Assembly (NCBI RefSeq): GCF_000422465.1
Contig: NZ_KE383842.1
Coordinates: 1,323,845 to 1,387,844 of the forward strand
Length of the DNA: 64,000 nucleotides
Direction of reading: 5' to 3'
DNA from: Paenibacillus harenae DSM 16969
GTDB lineage: Bacteria; Bacillota; Bacilli; Paenibacillales; Paenibacillaceae
Position numbers and translations under genes: made by a program. The notes under the pieces are model-generated. The model saw only the letters and a list, made by a program, of their open reading frames with translations. It made no database searches and had not been told where the DNA came from. Below are positions 1 to 9,098 of the stretch, piece by piece; position 1 is the first letter of the stretch, and every line of letters starts with the position of its first letter.

Positions 1-295
1 TAAGCTTTGTTTTTGCGCCCACGACGCCGTCCGATTTTAGCCCGAATTTCCACTGAAACCAGGTGACTGCGTTTTTGGTTTCTTGGCCGAACTGGCCGTC
101 GATTGGTCCATTGAAGAAACCGAGATGCTTAAGACGTCCTTGCAGTTCATATACGTCCTGGCCTGATGAGCCAACCTTTAGCGTTGCATTGCTAAACGTT
201 TCGGCTGCTTTGTTATGCCCGCCGTGCAGCAGTGAGAACGATCCGAACAGCAGCAGTACGATTATCGAGGTCACCACAATCAAACGTTTTTTCAT
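1..295 (-). CDS. sleB: Spore cortex-lytic enzyme SleB, N-terminal part (3' end outside window)
   Basis: The first 98 codons are present; the gene runs off the left edge. Residues 5-23 form a hydrophobic signal/anchor segment. From about residue 37 there is a peptidoglycan_binding_1 domain (VGSSGQDVYELQGRLKHLGF, then the DGQFG and GLKSDGVVGAKTK motifs), the arrangement seen in SleB, which degrades muramic-delta-lactam cortex peptidoglycan during germination. The C-terminal hydrolase_2 domain is not in the window, so another peptidoglycan-binding spore protein remains possible. The ATG lies at 293-295 with an AAAGG ribosome site upstream. A strong SigG-type promoter about 60 bases upstream supports forespore expression and the SleB call. 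Confidence 0.8.
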   Translation of the reverse strand, partial: MKKRLIVVTSIIVLLLFGSFSLLHGGHNKAAETFSNATLKVGSSGQDVYELQGRLKHLGFFNGPIDGQFGQETKNAVTWFQWKFGLKSDGVVGAKTKL

Positions 296-320
296 GAAGG
301 GATCTGCCTTTCTCTTGCAA

Positions 321-350
321 GTTAGTACGCTTAAGGTAGCGTTACCTAAC
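321..350 (-). other. Hairpin in the sleB leader
   Basis: Inverted repeat between the SigG-like promoter and the sleB start: arms at 321-331 and 338-350 pair as GTTAG-TA-CGCT with two bulged bases, around a short loop. It lacks a U tract, so it is not an obvious terminator; it may stabilise the transcript. Function is unknown. Confidence 0.45.
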
Positions 351-352
351 TG

Positions 353-382
353 TAGTATGAGAAAGTGAATCTGCTTCTATGC
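353..382 (-). promoter_or_regulatory. SigG-type promoter of sleB
   Basis: On the minus strand, a -35 GCATA (378-382) and a -10 CATACTA (353-359) are separated by exactly 18 bases. This fits the forespore SigG consensus (G-x-ATR, 17-18 bases, CATxxTA) almost perfectly. The predicted start of transcription is about 50-55 bases before the sleB ATG. Confidence 0.75.
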
Positions 383-413
383 ACTTTATCCCGCTTTCTG
401 CAATCATCGGAAA

Positions 414-3089
414 TTAAGAGCTTATCCGGTTCGCTTGAAACTGCTCCATCGTAATCAGAACCTCACGCGGCTTACTGCCCTCGTAAGGCCCTACGATAGA
501 TCGGGCCTCCATTTGATCGATCAGCCGGGCTGCTCTTGTATACCCGATTCGCATCCGGCGCTGCAATAATGACACGGATGCTTGCTTCGCCTCTATAATA
601 ATCTGTACGGCCTGGTCGTAAAGCTCATCCAGCATTTCATCTCCGTCGGCGGATTCCTCCTCCACCTCAGGCACCAAATCTTCTTTGTATTCCGCTTCCG
701 CTTGGTCGCGAGCATAATTCACGAGCGTTTCCACTTCCTGATCGGACAGGAAGGCTCCTTGAACCCTAATCGGCTTGGACATGCCTACTGGCAGAAACAG
801 CATATCTCCCCGCCCTAACAGCTTCTCTGCTCCAGCCATGTCCAGAATCGTCCGTGAATCGACTTGCGAAGACACGCCGAAGGCAATACGGGACGGGATA
901 TTGGCCTTGATCACGCCCGTAATTACGTCAACCGACGGTCTCTGAGTCGCAATAATCAGATGGATGCCGGCTGCGCGGGCCATTTGGGCCAACCTCGCAA
1001 TCGAATCCTCAACATCATTAGCAGCCACCATCATTAAATCCGCAAGCTCGTCCACGATAACAACGATATACGGAAGTACGGCTGCAGGATTATCTGCCAT
1101 TAACAGATTGTAGCCCTCGATATTCCGGGTCGCCGATTTTGAAAACAACTCGTATCTTTTCTCCATCTCTACGACGATTTTCTTAAGCGCGAGTGAAGCC
1201 CGCCGCGGGTCCGTTACAACGGGAGCAAGGAGATGGGGGATCCCGTTATAGACGTTCAATTCAACCATCTTAGGGTCGATCATAAGAAATTTCACTTCGT
1301 CCGGAGCCGCTTTGTACAAAATACTCGTAATGATCCCATTAATACAAACTGATTTCCCGGAGCCCGTAGCGCCCGCAACGAGCAAATGCGGCATTTTGGC
1401 CAGGTTGCCGACGATGGTCTGCCCGGATATATCCCTGCCGAATGCGATCGAAAGCTTCGAGGACGCGTTCTGGAATGTCGCAGTCTCCATAACCTCCCGC
1501 ATCGTAACGACGGAAACCTCCATATTCGGCACCTCTATCCCGATAGCTGATTTGCCTGGTATAGGCGCCTCCATCCGGATATCCTTAGCCGCAAGCGCTA
1601 ACGCAATGTCATCGGTCAACCCGACGATCCGGCTAACCTTAACGCCGGTCGCAGGCTGCACCTCATAACGGGTAACCGCGGGACCGCGTACGACGTCAAG
1701 CACCTTCGCCCTTACGCCGAAGCTTTCGAGCGTCGCTTCCAGCTTTCTTCTTGAATCATACATATCCGTCGCATCCGAGCCTTTGCCGAGCGGGTTCGGC
1801 TTGTTAAGCAAGGAGAACGGCGGAAGCAGATACGGCTTTTCAGCCTGGAGCTCTCCAATAGGCCTTCTTGCCTCCGTATGGCCTTGCTCCGCATCGATAA
1901 CCAGCGCCTCTGAAGGAACAACGGTATCAGCTTCAGTGTCGGAAATTTCAATGTCCTCCAATGCCGGATCATCGTCATTCTCATCGAATACCGCAGCCGG
2001 AATACCGGGACCGGACTCATCTGCAGGCAGAGGCCAGGCTCCGTCCCAGTCCTCAGCGCGATTCTCTTCTGAATGCGGCACATTTGCGCTTGAATCGATT
2101 CCTGCGTCTAACCAAGGCGCACGTTCATCGACAAGAGGATTCGTGACAGGCGTGTTCGTATGTAATTCCTCTCCGGATTTCTCCCATTCCTGCTCGTTCT
2201 GCCAAGCAGGCTTGCCGCCCGCGTCTGAGGACACGGGATCGGGCTCAAGCACCCATTCGTCTTGCTCGTCTTCCTTGTCGTCCACTTCTTCATCGTGATG
2301 ATCCTGTCTCCAGGAAAAAAACAAGGATCTCCGCCTTCTCGGCGGCGTAACGACGTAGCTGTCATGATCATCGTCGATCGTATCGTCGTCATCATCAAAG
2401 TCAGATCCGGTTCTATTCCCATTGGCCGCTGCGGATGCGGCAGACCGTGTTGAAGCACGGGCTGCCCACTTGGATCCTAACAGCTTGATCATCCGAGTTG
2501 CTTTGCCCGTTATCATCCTCCCCAGCTCGACATAGGATTTACCGGTCATCAGCATGACGGAGATGGCAAACATCACAAACATGATCAGCTTGGCGCCATA
2601 ATATCCGAACAACGAAAAAAATAACGAGTATTGCACTGCTCCAACATATCCGCCGCTTATTTGTTTGTCTCTAATCGGCACATCGTTTACTGCCGCTACG
2701 TTTATTAGCGATGCATTCAAATCGCTGCTCAGCTGGTCTAATATGAGTCCCCCCGTCAGCTCGGCTGCCGGGCCAAGCTTCTGGTCGATTTCAGAAATGG
2801 AGCTCATTAACGCAAATGCAAGCACCAAAATAAGCAAGCCTGTCCGCTTGTTTGTCCAACCGCGCGGCCAAGCTCGCTTCACCATTACTGCAAGTCCAAT
2901 GAATATCCCGACAAGTGCGAGCACGAAATAAAATTTGCCGAGCACAAGCCCGAACAGCTTCGATAACGATCGCCCGACCGCCGCTTCGCCGGATAGCGCG
3001 ATTATGGAAATCGTTATAAGCAGGATACCGTAAACTTCATATTTTAAAGTTGCTCCGATTGTTTTTTTTCGTCTTCTTTTCTTAGCCAA
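414..3089 (-). CDS. spoIIIE: DNA translocase FtsK/SpoIIIE
   Basis: Membrane-anchored hexameric ATPase that pumps chromosomal DNA through the division or sporulation septum. The first ~190 residues hold four membrane segments. A highly acidic, disordered linker follows (about residues 215-430), then the alpha/beta motor with Walker A (GATGSGKS, about residue 575) and the DELADLMM Walker B stretch. The C-terminal winged-helix gamma domain (about 825-885) reads KOPS/SRS sites. Length is about 891 residues; B. subtilis SpoIIIE is near 790, and the difference is mostly linker. I chose the TTG at 3087-3089 because AGAGGTG sits 6 bases upstream; the GTG three codons earlier lies inside that ribosome site. 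The position after ylzJ matches the B. subtilis spoIIIE locus. Confidence 0.93.
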   Translation of the reverse strand: MAKKRRRKKTIGATLKYEVYGILLITISIIALSGEAAVGRSLSKLFGLVLGKFYFVLALVGIFIGLAVMVKRAWPRGWTNKRTGLLILVLAFALMSSISEIDQKLGPAAELTGGLILDQLSSDLNASLINVAAVNDVPIRDKQISGGYVGAVQYSLFFSLFGYYGAKLIMFVMFAISVMLMTGKSYVELGRMITGKATRMIKLLGSKWAARASTRSAASAAANGNRTGSDFDDDDDTIDDDHDSYVVTPPRRRRSLFFSWRQDHHDEEVDDKEDEQDEWVLEPDPVSSDAGGKPAWQNEQEWEKSGEELHTNTPVTNPLVDERAPWLDAGIDSSANVPHSEENRAEDWDGAWPLPADESGPGIPAAVFDENDDDPALEDIEISDTEADTVVPSEALVIDAEQGHTEARRPIGELQAEKPYLLPPFSLLNKPNPLGKGSDATDMYDSRRKLEATLESFGVRAKVLDVVRGPAVTRYEVQPATGVKVSRIVGLTDDIALALAAKDIRMEAPIPGKSAIGIEVPNMEVSVVTMREVMETATFQNASSKLSIAFGRDISGQTIVGNLAKMPHLLVAGATGSGKSVCINGIITSILYKAAPDEVKFLMIDPKMVELNVYNGIPHLLAPVVTDPRRASLALKKIVVEMEKRYELFSKSATRNIEGYNLLMADNPAAVLPYIVVIVDELADLMMVAANDVEDSIARLAQMARAAGIHLIIATQRPSVDVITGVIKANIPSRIAFGVSSQVDSRTILDMAGAEKLLGRGDMLFLPVGMSKPIRVQGAFLSDQEVETLVNYARDQAEAEYKEDLVPEVEEESADGDEMLDELYDQAVQIIIEAKQASVSLLQRRMRIGYTRAARLIDQMEARSIVGPYEGSKPREVLITMEQFQANRISS

Positions 3090-3110
3090 ATCAGTCACCT
3101 CTGGTAAAAC

Positions 3111-3119
3111 ATTATACCA
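3111..3119 (-). promoter_or_regulatory. Extended -10 promoter of spoIIIE
   Basis: TATAAT (3111-3116, minus strand) is preceded by TG-G, the extended -10 form. No good -35 hexamer is present at 17 bases. The start of transcription would fall about 15 bases before the TTG start codon. Confidence 0.5.
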
Positions 3120-3158
3120 TAGGTGGACAAATGTTCCTATGCGACATTCGCACGAACA

Positions 3159-3383
3159 TCAGTTTGCAGGCGTCTGATAAGAAATAATCGTTCCTGGCGT
3201 AAGGTTGGGGTTTAAATAATCGTCGAGGCCGCATTCCAATAAACGAACGATTTTTCCGATGCCGGGAGCTACCGGCATGACTTCCATTTTTACGCCCAGC
3301 GCCCATACCTCCTGAGCGGGCTTTACCTCATCGTGGAAGCCCTCCAGAACGAGCTCAAGCGGCATATTCGTATATAACGTCAT
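3159..3383 (-). CDS. ylzJ: YlzJ-like protein
   Basis: Small protein of 74 residues, unknown function, recognised mainly from position: it lies between tepA and spoIIIE as ylzJ does in B. subtilis. No membrane segment is visible. The C-terminal half carries the short motif [13 protein letters not shown]. The ATG start is preceded by GAGGTGA and overlaps the tepA stop by 4 bases, so the two are probably translationally coupled. Confidence 0.75.
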   Translation of the reverse strand: MTLYTNMPLELVLEGFHDEVKPAQEVWALGVKMEVMPVAPGIGKIVRLLECGLDDYLNPNLTPGTIISYQTPAN

Positions 3384-4129
3384 ACGGGAGTCACCTCAGC
3401 TTTGGACATTTTATAAGCTTCGATGCGTTGATTCAGTTCTTTGATTGCTTCGCCTAATCCGCCGACCCGGTCAATCAAACCATGTTTGACTGCATCGGCT
3501 CCAATGACCGTTGTCCCGATATCCCGCGTTAATTCGCCTGTCTTGAACATGAGATCCCTGAACGTCTGCTCGGTCACATTGGAGTGAGAGGTTACAAAGC
3601 GAATAACGCGCTCCTGCATTTTATCCAAATACTCGAATGTTTGAGGCACCCCGATGACTAATCCATTCAGTCGGATCGGATGAATCGTCATTGTCGCCGT
3701 TTCAGCAATAAAAGACAGATCCCCTGCGACCGCTATGGGAACGCCGATGGAATGTCCGCCTCCAAGGACAAGCGTAACGGTTGGTTTGGACAAGGAAGAT
3801 ATCATTTCGGCGATGGCCAGGCCCGCTTCCACATCTCCGCCCACCGTATTAAGTACGATAAGTACGCCTTCAATTTTTTGATTTTGCTCCGCCGCCACGA
3901 GCTGAGGAATGAGGTGCTCATACTTCGTCGTTTTGTTTTGCGGGGGCAGCACAAGATGTCCCTCCACTTGACCGATGATCGTCATGCAAAATACGTTAGA
4001 CTCCGCAGGCGCCGGAGTTGAAGTTTGTCCAAGCTGCTGGATCGTATCTACAACAGGGTTTCCTCTTCTTTTGTCGTCCGCGATAGGCTCCGGCTGATCG
4101 GAAGTATTTCCATCTCTTGTTTGCCACAT
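3380..4129 (-). CDS. tepA: ClpP-family translocation-enhancing protease TepA
   Basis: 249-residue member of the ClpP/crotonase superfamily. The core [23 protein letters not shown] segment and the following [15 protein letters not shown] stretch match the Clp serine-nucleophile region (the S of GGGHSIG). B. subtilis TepA (YmfB) was linked to preprotein translocation and signal-peptide turnover. The ATG at 4127-4129 has GAGGGGG 10 bases upstream; an in-frame TTG three codons earlier overlaps that site, so it was not used. It lies downstream of the rnjB terminator and is coupled to ylzJ. Confidence 0.88.
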   Translation of the reverse strand: MWQTRDGNTSDQPEPIADDKRRGNPVVDTIQQLGQTSTPAPAESNVFCMTIIGQVEGHLVLPPQNKTTKYEHLIPQLVAAEQNQKIEGVLIVLNTVGGDVEAGLAIAEMISSLSKPTVTLVLGGGHSIGVPIAVAGDLSFIAETATMTIHPIRLNGLVIGVPQTFEYLDKMQERVIRFVTSHSNVTEQTFRDLMFKTGELTRDIGTTVIGADAVKHGLIDRVGGLGEAIKELNQRIEAYKMSKAEVTPV

Positions 4130-4315
4130 AACGTGCAATCCCCCTCAACTATGCGTAAACGGTTGATGCCATCCTTGGCGCATAAACCCGTTTCGCGGTG
4201 AATATAAGCAAGATGTAACAGGAAATTTTCACTTCTCATGCTTTACTTTTTAACACAACATAGTATGGGGCCGGATAACGAATTTATACAGCTGCAAAAT
4301 TATTACAACTAAAAT

Positions 4316-4371
4316 CATAAAAAAGACCGCTTGCATCCGCAGCGGCATGTGCGGATATAACAAGCAGTCTG
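4316..4371 (-). terminator. Rho-independent terminator after rnjB
   Basis: Minus-strand stem with arms AGACTGCTTG (4361-4370) and CAAGCGGTCT (4324-4333), one mismatch, followed by a run of T. An inner hairpin ATCCGCA/TGCGGAT sits on top, giving a long two-part stem. It separates rnjB from tepA. Confidence 0.88.
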
Positions 4372-4390
4372 TTCTTGACTGTGATTTGGG

Positions 4391-6070
4391 TTAGACTTCC
4401 ATAATGATCGGCAAAATCATAGGGCGACGACGAGTCTGCTCGTACAAAAATCTTCCAAGCGCATCTTTTACATTCGTCTTTAAGGAAGCCCATTCATTAA
4501 CTTTATCATTCATCAACCGGGTAAGGGTTGAAGTTACGATGCGGTTCGCTTCATCGAGCAAGCCTTCGGATTCGCGTACATAGACGAAACCGCGCGAGAT
4601 AATATCCGGTCCGGACACAATAGCGCCGTCTTGTTTGCTTAACGTTACGACAACAACGAGAATACCGTCTTGCGAAAGAAGCTTACGGTCGCGCAAAACG
4701 ATATTGCCTACGTCTCCGACGCCCAAACCGTCAATCAACACGTTTCCGGCTTGTACCTTCGAGCCTTTGCGCGCGCTGCCGTTCTGGAATTCGACCGTAT
4801 CGCCGTTATCCACGATGAAAATGTTTTCACGTTCAACTCCGATTGCTTCTCCCAGTTTGCCATGTTGACGCAGCATCCTGTATTCGCCGTGAATCGGAAT
4901 GAAATATTTAGGCTTAATTAAGTTAAGCATCAGCTTCAATTCTTCCTGACTGCCGTGGCCCGATACGTGCACGCCGGAAACGGAACCGTGGCCGTAGATA
5001 ACATTCGCGCCAAGACGGAATAATTCATCGACGGTACGACCGACGTATCTCTCATTGCCCGGGATTGGCGTTGCCGCGATAATAACTGTGTCTCCCGGTA
5101 AAATGTCCACCTTGCGATGCGTTGAGCGCGCCATGCGCGTAAGCGCCGACATCGGCTCGCCTTGACTGCCTGTACATAAAATGACCACGCGGTCTGCGGC
5201 AAGTTTGTTCACTTCTTCCGGTTCAATGATCATTCCTTCCGGAATGTTCAAGTATCCGAGATCCGATGCGATGCCAACGACGTTAACCATACTTCGGCCT
5301 ACGACAGCGATCTTGCGCTTTGTTGCGATTGCGGCATTTATAATCTGTTGAATCCGGTGAACGTTCGACGCAAATGTCGCGACGACTACGCGCTGCGACG
5401 ACTTGCGGAAAATATCCTCGAGATTGTCGCCGACTTGGGCTTCAGACGGTGTAAAGCCCGGACGTTCGGCGTTGGTGCTGTCTGATAACAAGGCAAGCAC
5501 GCCGCGTTTTCCAATTTCAGCGATTCGCTGCAAATCGGCAAATTGATCATTTACCGGCGTATGATCGAATTTAAAGTCCCCCGTATGAACGACGGTTCCT
5601 TCCGGCGTGTCCAAACATACGCCGACCGAGTCGGGAATACTGTGGTTCGTCTTGAAGAAGGATGCGCGGATCGTACCCAGTTGAATCTCCGAATCCGCAT
5701 TGATAAGGATTCGTTTCGTTTCGCCCAGCAGGCTGGCTTCCTTCAATTTACCTTCGATTAGGCCGAGTGTAAGTTTTGTTGCGTAAATCGGTACGTTTAA
5801 ATTTTTGAGCACGTACGGCAATCCGCCGATATGATCCTCGTGCCCGTGAGTAATAATGATGCCGCGAACTTTATCGCGATTTTCGGTTAAGTAAGAAATA
5901 TCCGGAATAACAATATCAATCCCGAGCATATCCTCTTCCGGGAATTTCAAACCCGAATCTACAACGACGATGTCATTGTTGTATTGGATGACGTACATGT
6001 TCTTTCCGATCTCGCCGACTCCGCCAAGCGCGAATATGAGCAGCTTATCCTGGTTGTTCTTTTTAGACAA
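4391..6070 (-). CDS. rnjB: Ribonuclease J
   Basis: 559-residue metallo-beta-lactamase/beta-CASP ribonuclease with 5'-3' exo- and endonuclease activity in mRNA turnover and rRNA maturation. The zinc motif is H75-x-H77-x-D79-H80 (THGHEDHIGG) and is intact. Further metal ligands are in the VHTGDFKFDHTP segment, and the beta-CASP motifs GSQGEP and IHGEYRML are present. The symbol is given by position: this locus downstream of dapA is rnjB (RNase J2) in B. subtilis. The complete active-site motif does not by itself decide between J1 and J2. The start is TTG with AAGGAGG 11 bases upstream. Confidence 0.9.
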   Translation of the reverse strand: MSKKNNQDKLLIFALGGVGEIGKNMYVIQYNNDIVVVDSGLKFPEEDMLGIDIVIPDISYLTENRDKVRGIIITHGHEDHIGGLPYVLKNLNVPIYATKLTLGLIEGKLKEASLLGETKRILINADSEIQLGTIRASFFKTNHSIPDSVGVCLDTPEGTVVHTGDFKFDHTPVNDQFADLQRIAEIGKRGVLALLSDSTNAERPGFTPSEAQVGDNLEDIFRKSSQRVVVATFASNVHRIQQIINAAIATKRKIAVVGRSMVNVVGIASDLGYLNIPEGMIIEPEEVNKLAADRVVILCTGSQGEPMSALTRMARSTHRKVDILPGDTVIIAATPIPGNERYVGRTVDELFRLGANVIYGHGSVSGVHVSGHGSQEELKLMLNLIKPKYFIPIHGEYRMLRQHGKLGEAIGVERENIFIVDNGDTVEFQNGSARKGSKVQAGNVLIDGLGVGDVGNIVLRDRKLLSQDGILVVVVTLSKQDGAIVSGPDIISRGFVYVRESEGLLDEANRIVTSTLTRLMNDKVNEWASLKTNVKDALGRFLYEQTRRRPMILPIIMEV

Positions 6071-6225
6071 GTGTATCTTGACCTCCTTATATTGTTGCGA
6101 AGCAATTGCTGCCCCGTTATATCCTATTCATTGTTGATATTCGTTCATATGTGCTGAAATTGTCAGATGCCGCTCTGACGTATTGATTACTTCCAAATAT
6201 TTGCCGCACCCAGTCACTTGAAATC

Positions 6226-6255
6226 ATTATACATGAAGAAAAAGATGGAATACAA
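6226..6255 (-). promoter_or_regulatory. SigA-type promoter of rnjB
   Basis: TTGTAT (6250-6255) and TATAAT (6226-6231), 18 bases apart on the minus strand, about 155 bases before the rnjB start. It lies just downstream of the dapA terminator, so rnjB has its own transcript. The long leader holds no structure I can name. Confidence 0.6.
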
Positions 6256-6290
6256 GTGAAACCCGTTAAACCGTTACCCTGTATATTTCC

Positions 6291-6322
6291 CCAAAAAATA
6301 AAACCGATGCTGGATGCACCGG
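6291..6322 (-). terminator. Rho-independent terminator after dapA
   Basis: Minus-strand stem CCGGTGC/GCATCGG (6316-6322 with 6304-6310, one G-U pair), five-base loop, then TTTTATTTTTT. Ends the dapG-dapA transcript. Confidence 0.8.
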
Positions 6323-6346
6323 CTGCAATCAACGAATCGTGTCTAT

Positions 6347-7222
6347 TTATAAGACCAGCTTACGCAGAAATTCTGCCTCCGCTTCGTTTACCGTAACGAG
6401 CGGGAGTCTCACTCCGCCAACCGGAAGTCCCTTAAGACCAAGCGCATATTTCACGGCAACCGGATTCGGGACAGGATGCGGGCAAGCGAAGAGCCCCTTG
6501 AATATAGGATGGCACTCACGGTTAAGCTTAGCCGCTTCTTGAACGTTTCCGTTAAGATAAGCGGTTATTAATTGTTTCATCTTCGAGCCGATAATGTGGC
6601 TTGCGACGCTCACGATTCCGTATGCGCCTACGGCCAATGCCGGAAGGGTCATGCTGTCCTCGCCGCTGTAAACTTTAAACCCGGCCGGAGCGCCAGTTAT
6701 AATTTGCGTAAGCTGGTCGGTATTGGCGCAATCTTTCGTTCCTATGACATTGCTGATCTGAGCTAATCGGAGAGTGGTCTCTACCGAGATATTAACGCCC
6801 GTGCGCCCCTCTACGTTATAGAGGATTATCGGCAAGGCAGTAGCTTCCGCGACCGCCTTGAAGTGTTGATACAGCCCTTCCTGGCTCGGACGGTTGTAAT
6901 AAGGCGCTACGAGCAGCACGCCGTCTACTCCGGCGGCCTCCGCTTCTTTGGTCAAATGGATGGAGTGGGCCGTGTTGTTGCTGCCCGTACCGGCAATAAT
7001 CTTGCAACGGCCATTCGCGTGTTTGACAGCAAAACGGAACAGCTCCAGCTTCTCTTCATCCGACAGCGTCGGCGTTTCGCCGGTAGTTCCGGAAACGACA
7101 AGACTATCGCTTTGCTGCTCCTCAATTAAATAATCAATCAATCGGCCTGTTGTATGCCAGTCGATTTGACCGTCCGTATCGAATGGCGTTACCATTGCGG
7201 TAATCAATCTTCCAAATTCCAT
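6347..7222 (-). CDS. dapA: 4-hydroxy-tetrahydrodipicolinate synthase DapA
   Basis: 291-residue TIM-barrel enzyme that condenses pyruvate with aspartate semialdehyde, the first committed step to diaminopimelate, lysine and dipicolinate. The Schiff-base lysine is K163 (IGTKDCAN), the catalytic tyrosine Y135 and the substrate arginine R140 (YNVEGRTG). The TT pair of GTTGE is at residues 46-47. The usual proline in the YNVP-x-RTG motif is glutamate here, a small oddity. AGGAGG precedes the ATG. It follows dapG by 30 bases and shares its transcript; the expected upstream partner asd is broken. Confidence 0.95.
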   Translation of the reverse strand: MEFGRLITAMVTPFDTDGQIDWHTTGRLIDYLIEEQQSDSLVVSGTTGETPTLSDEEKLELFRFAVKHANGRCKIIAGTGSNNTAHSIHLTKEAEAAGVDGVLLVAPYYNRPSQEGLYQHFKAVAEATALPIILYNVEGRTGVNISVETTLRLAQISNVIGTKDCANTDQLTQIITGAPAGFKVYSGEDSMTLPALAVGAYGIVSVASHIIGSKMKQLITAYLNGNVQEAAKLNRECHPIFKGLFACPHPVPNPVAVKYALGLKGLPVGGVRLPLVTVNEAEAEFLRKLVL

Positions 7223-7252
7223 CTGTAATTCCTCCTAAAAATGTAGCTGTGC

Positions 7253-8467
7253 CTACCGGTGCAGCTTGAACTTTGCATGGAGTGCGCGAAGCGCTTTCGC
7301 CATGTCCGCCTGACGCACAAGCACCCATATCGTTGTGTTGGAATCGGCTGATTGCATAATCGAAATCCCTTGTTCCGTCAACGCTTCCACAATACGCGCC
7401 ATGACGCCAGGCTCGCCGTTCATTCCGCCGCCGATGACGGATACTTTCGCGCAGCCGTTGACAGCGGTAGGATCATAGCCGCCCTCCTTCAGTACTCTTA
7501 CGGCGCGGTCGGCATCCTTATCGAAAACGGTATAAACAGCTCCGCTTGGCGTAACATTAATAAAATCAACGCTAATGTGATGTTTAGCCATGGACTGAAA
7601 GACCTGCAGCTGAACGTCGTTGCGGCCTTCGATCGCTTTAACCGAAATCTGCGTAATTCCGGCAACATGCGCGATGCCGGTTACATGCCGATCCTTGACG
7701 GATAGTCCCGCCTTTAATTCCAAAGAGTCCGTCACGAGCGTTCCCGTGTCTTCCGTGAAGGTGGATCGTACACGAAGCGGCACGCGCGCCTGCTGTGCAA
7801 TCTCTACCGCTCTTGGATGAACTACCTTCGCGCCTTGCCTTGCCATATTGCAGATCTCGAGATAACTTACTACGGGAAGCGGCTTAGCCTCCTCTACGAT
7901 ACGGGGATCTGCAGTCAGAATTCCGTTTACGTCCGTATATATATCAACCATCTCAGCACGCAGCGCAGCGCCGAAGGCGGTAGCGGACGTATCGCTGCCG
8001 CCGCGTCCCAACGTGGTTGTATCGCCATGTGACGTGCTTCCTTGGAAGCCGGTCACGATTACGACCGAGCCAGACTCCAAATAGTCCAGCACTTTACTCG
8101 GACGAATTTCTTTAATCCTCGCTTGTCCGAACTGCTCGTCAGTAATCATACCCGCCTGTCCGCCGGTCAAAACGACGGCGGGAATGCCTGCGGCAATAAG
8201 CAGGCTGCATAATACGGCTGCGGAAATGACCTCGCCGCAGCCTAACAGCATATCCCGCTCACGCGCAGGGAGTTTGTCGCCGTTATCGCGGATGAGCTGC
8301 AACAGCGTATCCGTTGCATAAGGATCCCCATTGCGGCCCATAGCGGAAACGACGACGACAATAGAATAACCTTCGCTGCGCTCTCTTCGAATATGGCCGA
8401 TTACCCGTTCTCTAGCCTGTTCGGATGATAGAGAGGTGCCCCCGAATTTTTGAATCAGGATGCGCAT
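7253..8467 (-). CDS. dapG: Aspartate kinase I (DapG type)
   Basis: 404-residue aspartokinase that makes aspartyl phosphate. The N-terminal amino-acid kinase domain begins with KFGGTSLSS and contains GRGGSDTSA. Two ACT domains follow (about 265-400, ITQISVKAIEGRNDVQ... and KVSVIGGGMNGEPGVMARI) for feedback control. B. subtilis DapG, at the same locus, is inhibited by diaminopimelate. GGAGGAG lies just before the ATG. The promoter that would serve asd-dapG-dapA may have been lost with the asd 5' end. Confidence 0.93.
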   Translation of the reverse strand: MRILIQKFGGTSLSSEQARERVIGHIRRERSEGYSIVVVVSAMGRNGDPYATDTLLQLIRDNGDKLPARERDMLLGCGEVISAAVLCSLLIAAGIPAVVLTGGQAGMITDEQFGQARIKEIRPSKVLDYLESGSVVIVTGFQGSTSHGDTTTLGRGGSDTSATAFGAALRAEMVDIYTDVNGILTADPRIVEEAKPLPVVSYLEICNMARQGAKVVHPRAVEIAQQARVPLRVRSTFTEDTGTLVTDSLELKAGLSVKDRHVTGIAHVAGITQISVKAIEGRNDVQLQVFQSMAKHHISVDFINVTPSGAVYTVFDKDADRAVRVLKEGGYDPTAVNGCAKVSVIGGGMNGEPGVMARIVEALTEQGISIMQSADSNTTIWVLVRQADMAKALRALHAKFKLHR

Positions 8468-8519
8468 ATCATTCTCCTCCGTTAAATGATCCAGGGAAGA
8501 GCGGCAGATTACCCATTAC

Positions 8520-9098
8520 TTAATAGTTAACCTTTTGCGATATTTCAGCGATTTATGCTGCGTTCCATGCTGTGCCTTTGAGCAGGTTGTCGGAGACGAT
8601 CCACCTATTAAGTCCGCGCTCATGTCGGAGACCGCGACTTGAACGACCGGCAAAAACATCCGGTTTGCCGGCTGCATCGGTCGCAAGCGGGTACTGCTGG
8701 TTAGCGGGATCGTCAACAAGCGTTACGCCCGGAGCGTCTGCCAGCAGCTGCTTAACCTCTTCCAAATCGTAGTTGGTTTTAAGCTCTACATACAAAGATT
8801 CCAAATGGCCGTAAACGACTGGAATACGTACGCAGCCGCCGTTGCTTTAATGGATTCGTCACCCATGATTTGCTTCGTATTGCGTATCATCTTTATTTCT
8901 TCTAGCGTATAGCCGTTCTCCTGAAACTTATCGATTTGCGGAATCGCGTTAAAGGCGATTTGATGATTAACCGGCAAAGAACCGACCGGAAGGATGTCGG
9001 GATTGACGGCTTCGCGTTTAATCGGCTTGCGTCTGGCGCAGCATCTCGCCGATCGCGCGGCTGTCTGCTCCGGACACCGCTTCGCGTGTCACTGATAC
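8520..9098 (-). pseudogene. asd: Degenerate aspartate-semialdehyde dehydrogenase (asd) remnant
   Basis: Recognisable Asd fragments follow each other in three reading frames. The first is REAVSGAD...EMLRQTQA; after a frameshift near 9023 comes REAVNPDILPVGSLPVNHQ through GDESIKATA. After a one-base loss near 8836 comes CVRIPVVYGHLESLYVELK through SDNLLKGTAWNAA. A TAA at 8553-8555 stands where CAA (Q of the usual WNAVQIAE) is expected, with IAE still readable after it. About 195 of ~345 codons remain. The N-terminal NADP domain and the SNPNCST catalytic cysteine region are absent, because similarity begins right at the dpaB stop. The gene cannot encode an active enzyme. Position between dpaB and dapG is the normal asd position in Bacillus. 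Confidence 0.9.

Noticed and set aside
1783..2298. 171-residue Ser-rich plus-strand frame
   Set aside because: Reverse complement of the acidic SpoIIIE linker; serine runs come from the complement of Asp/Glu codons.
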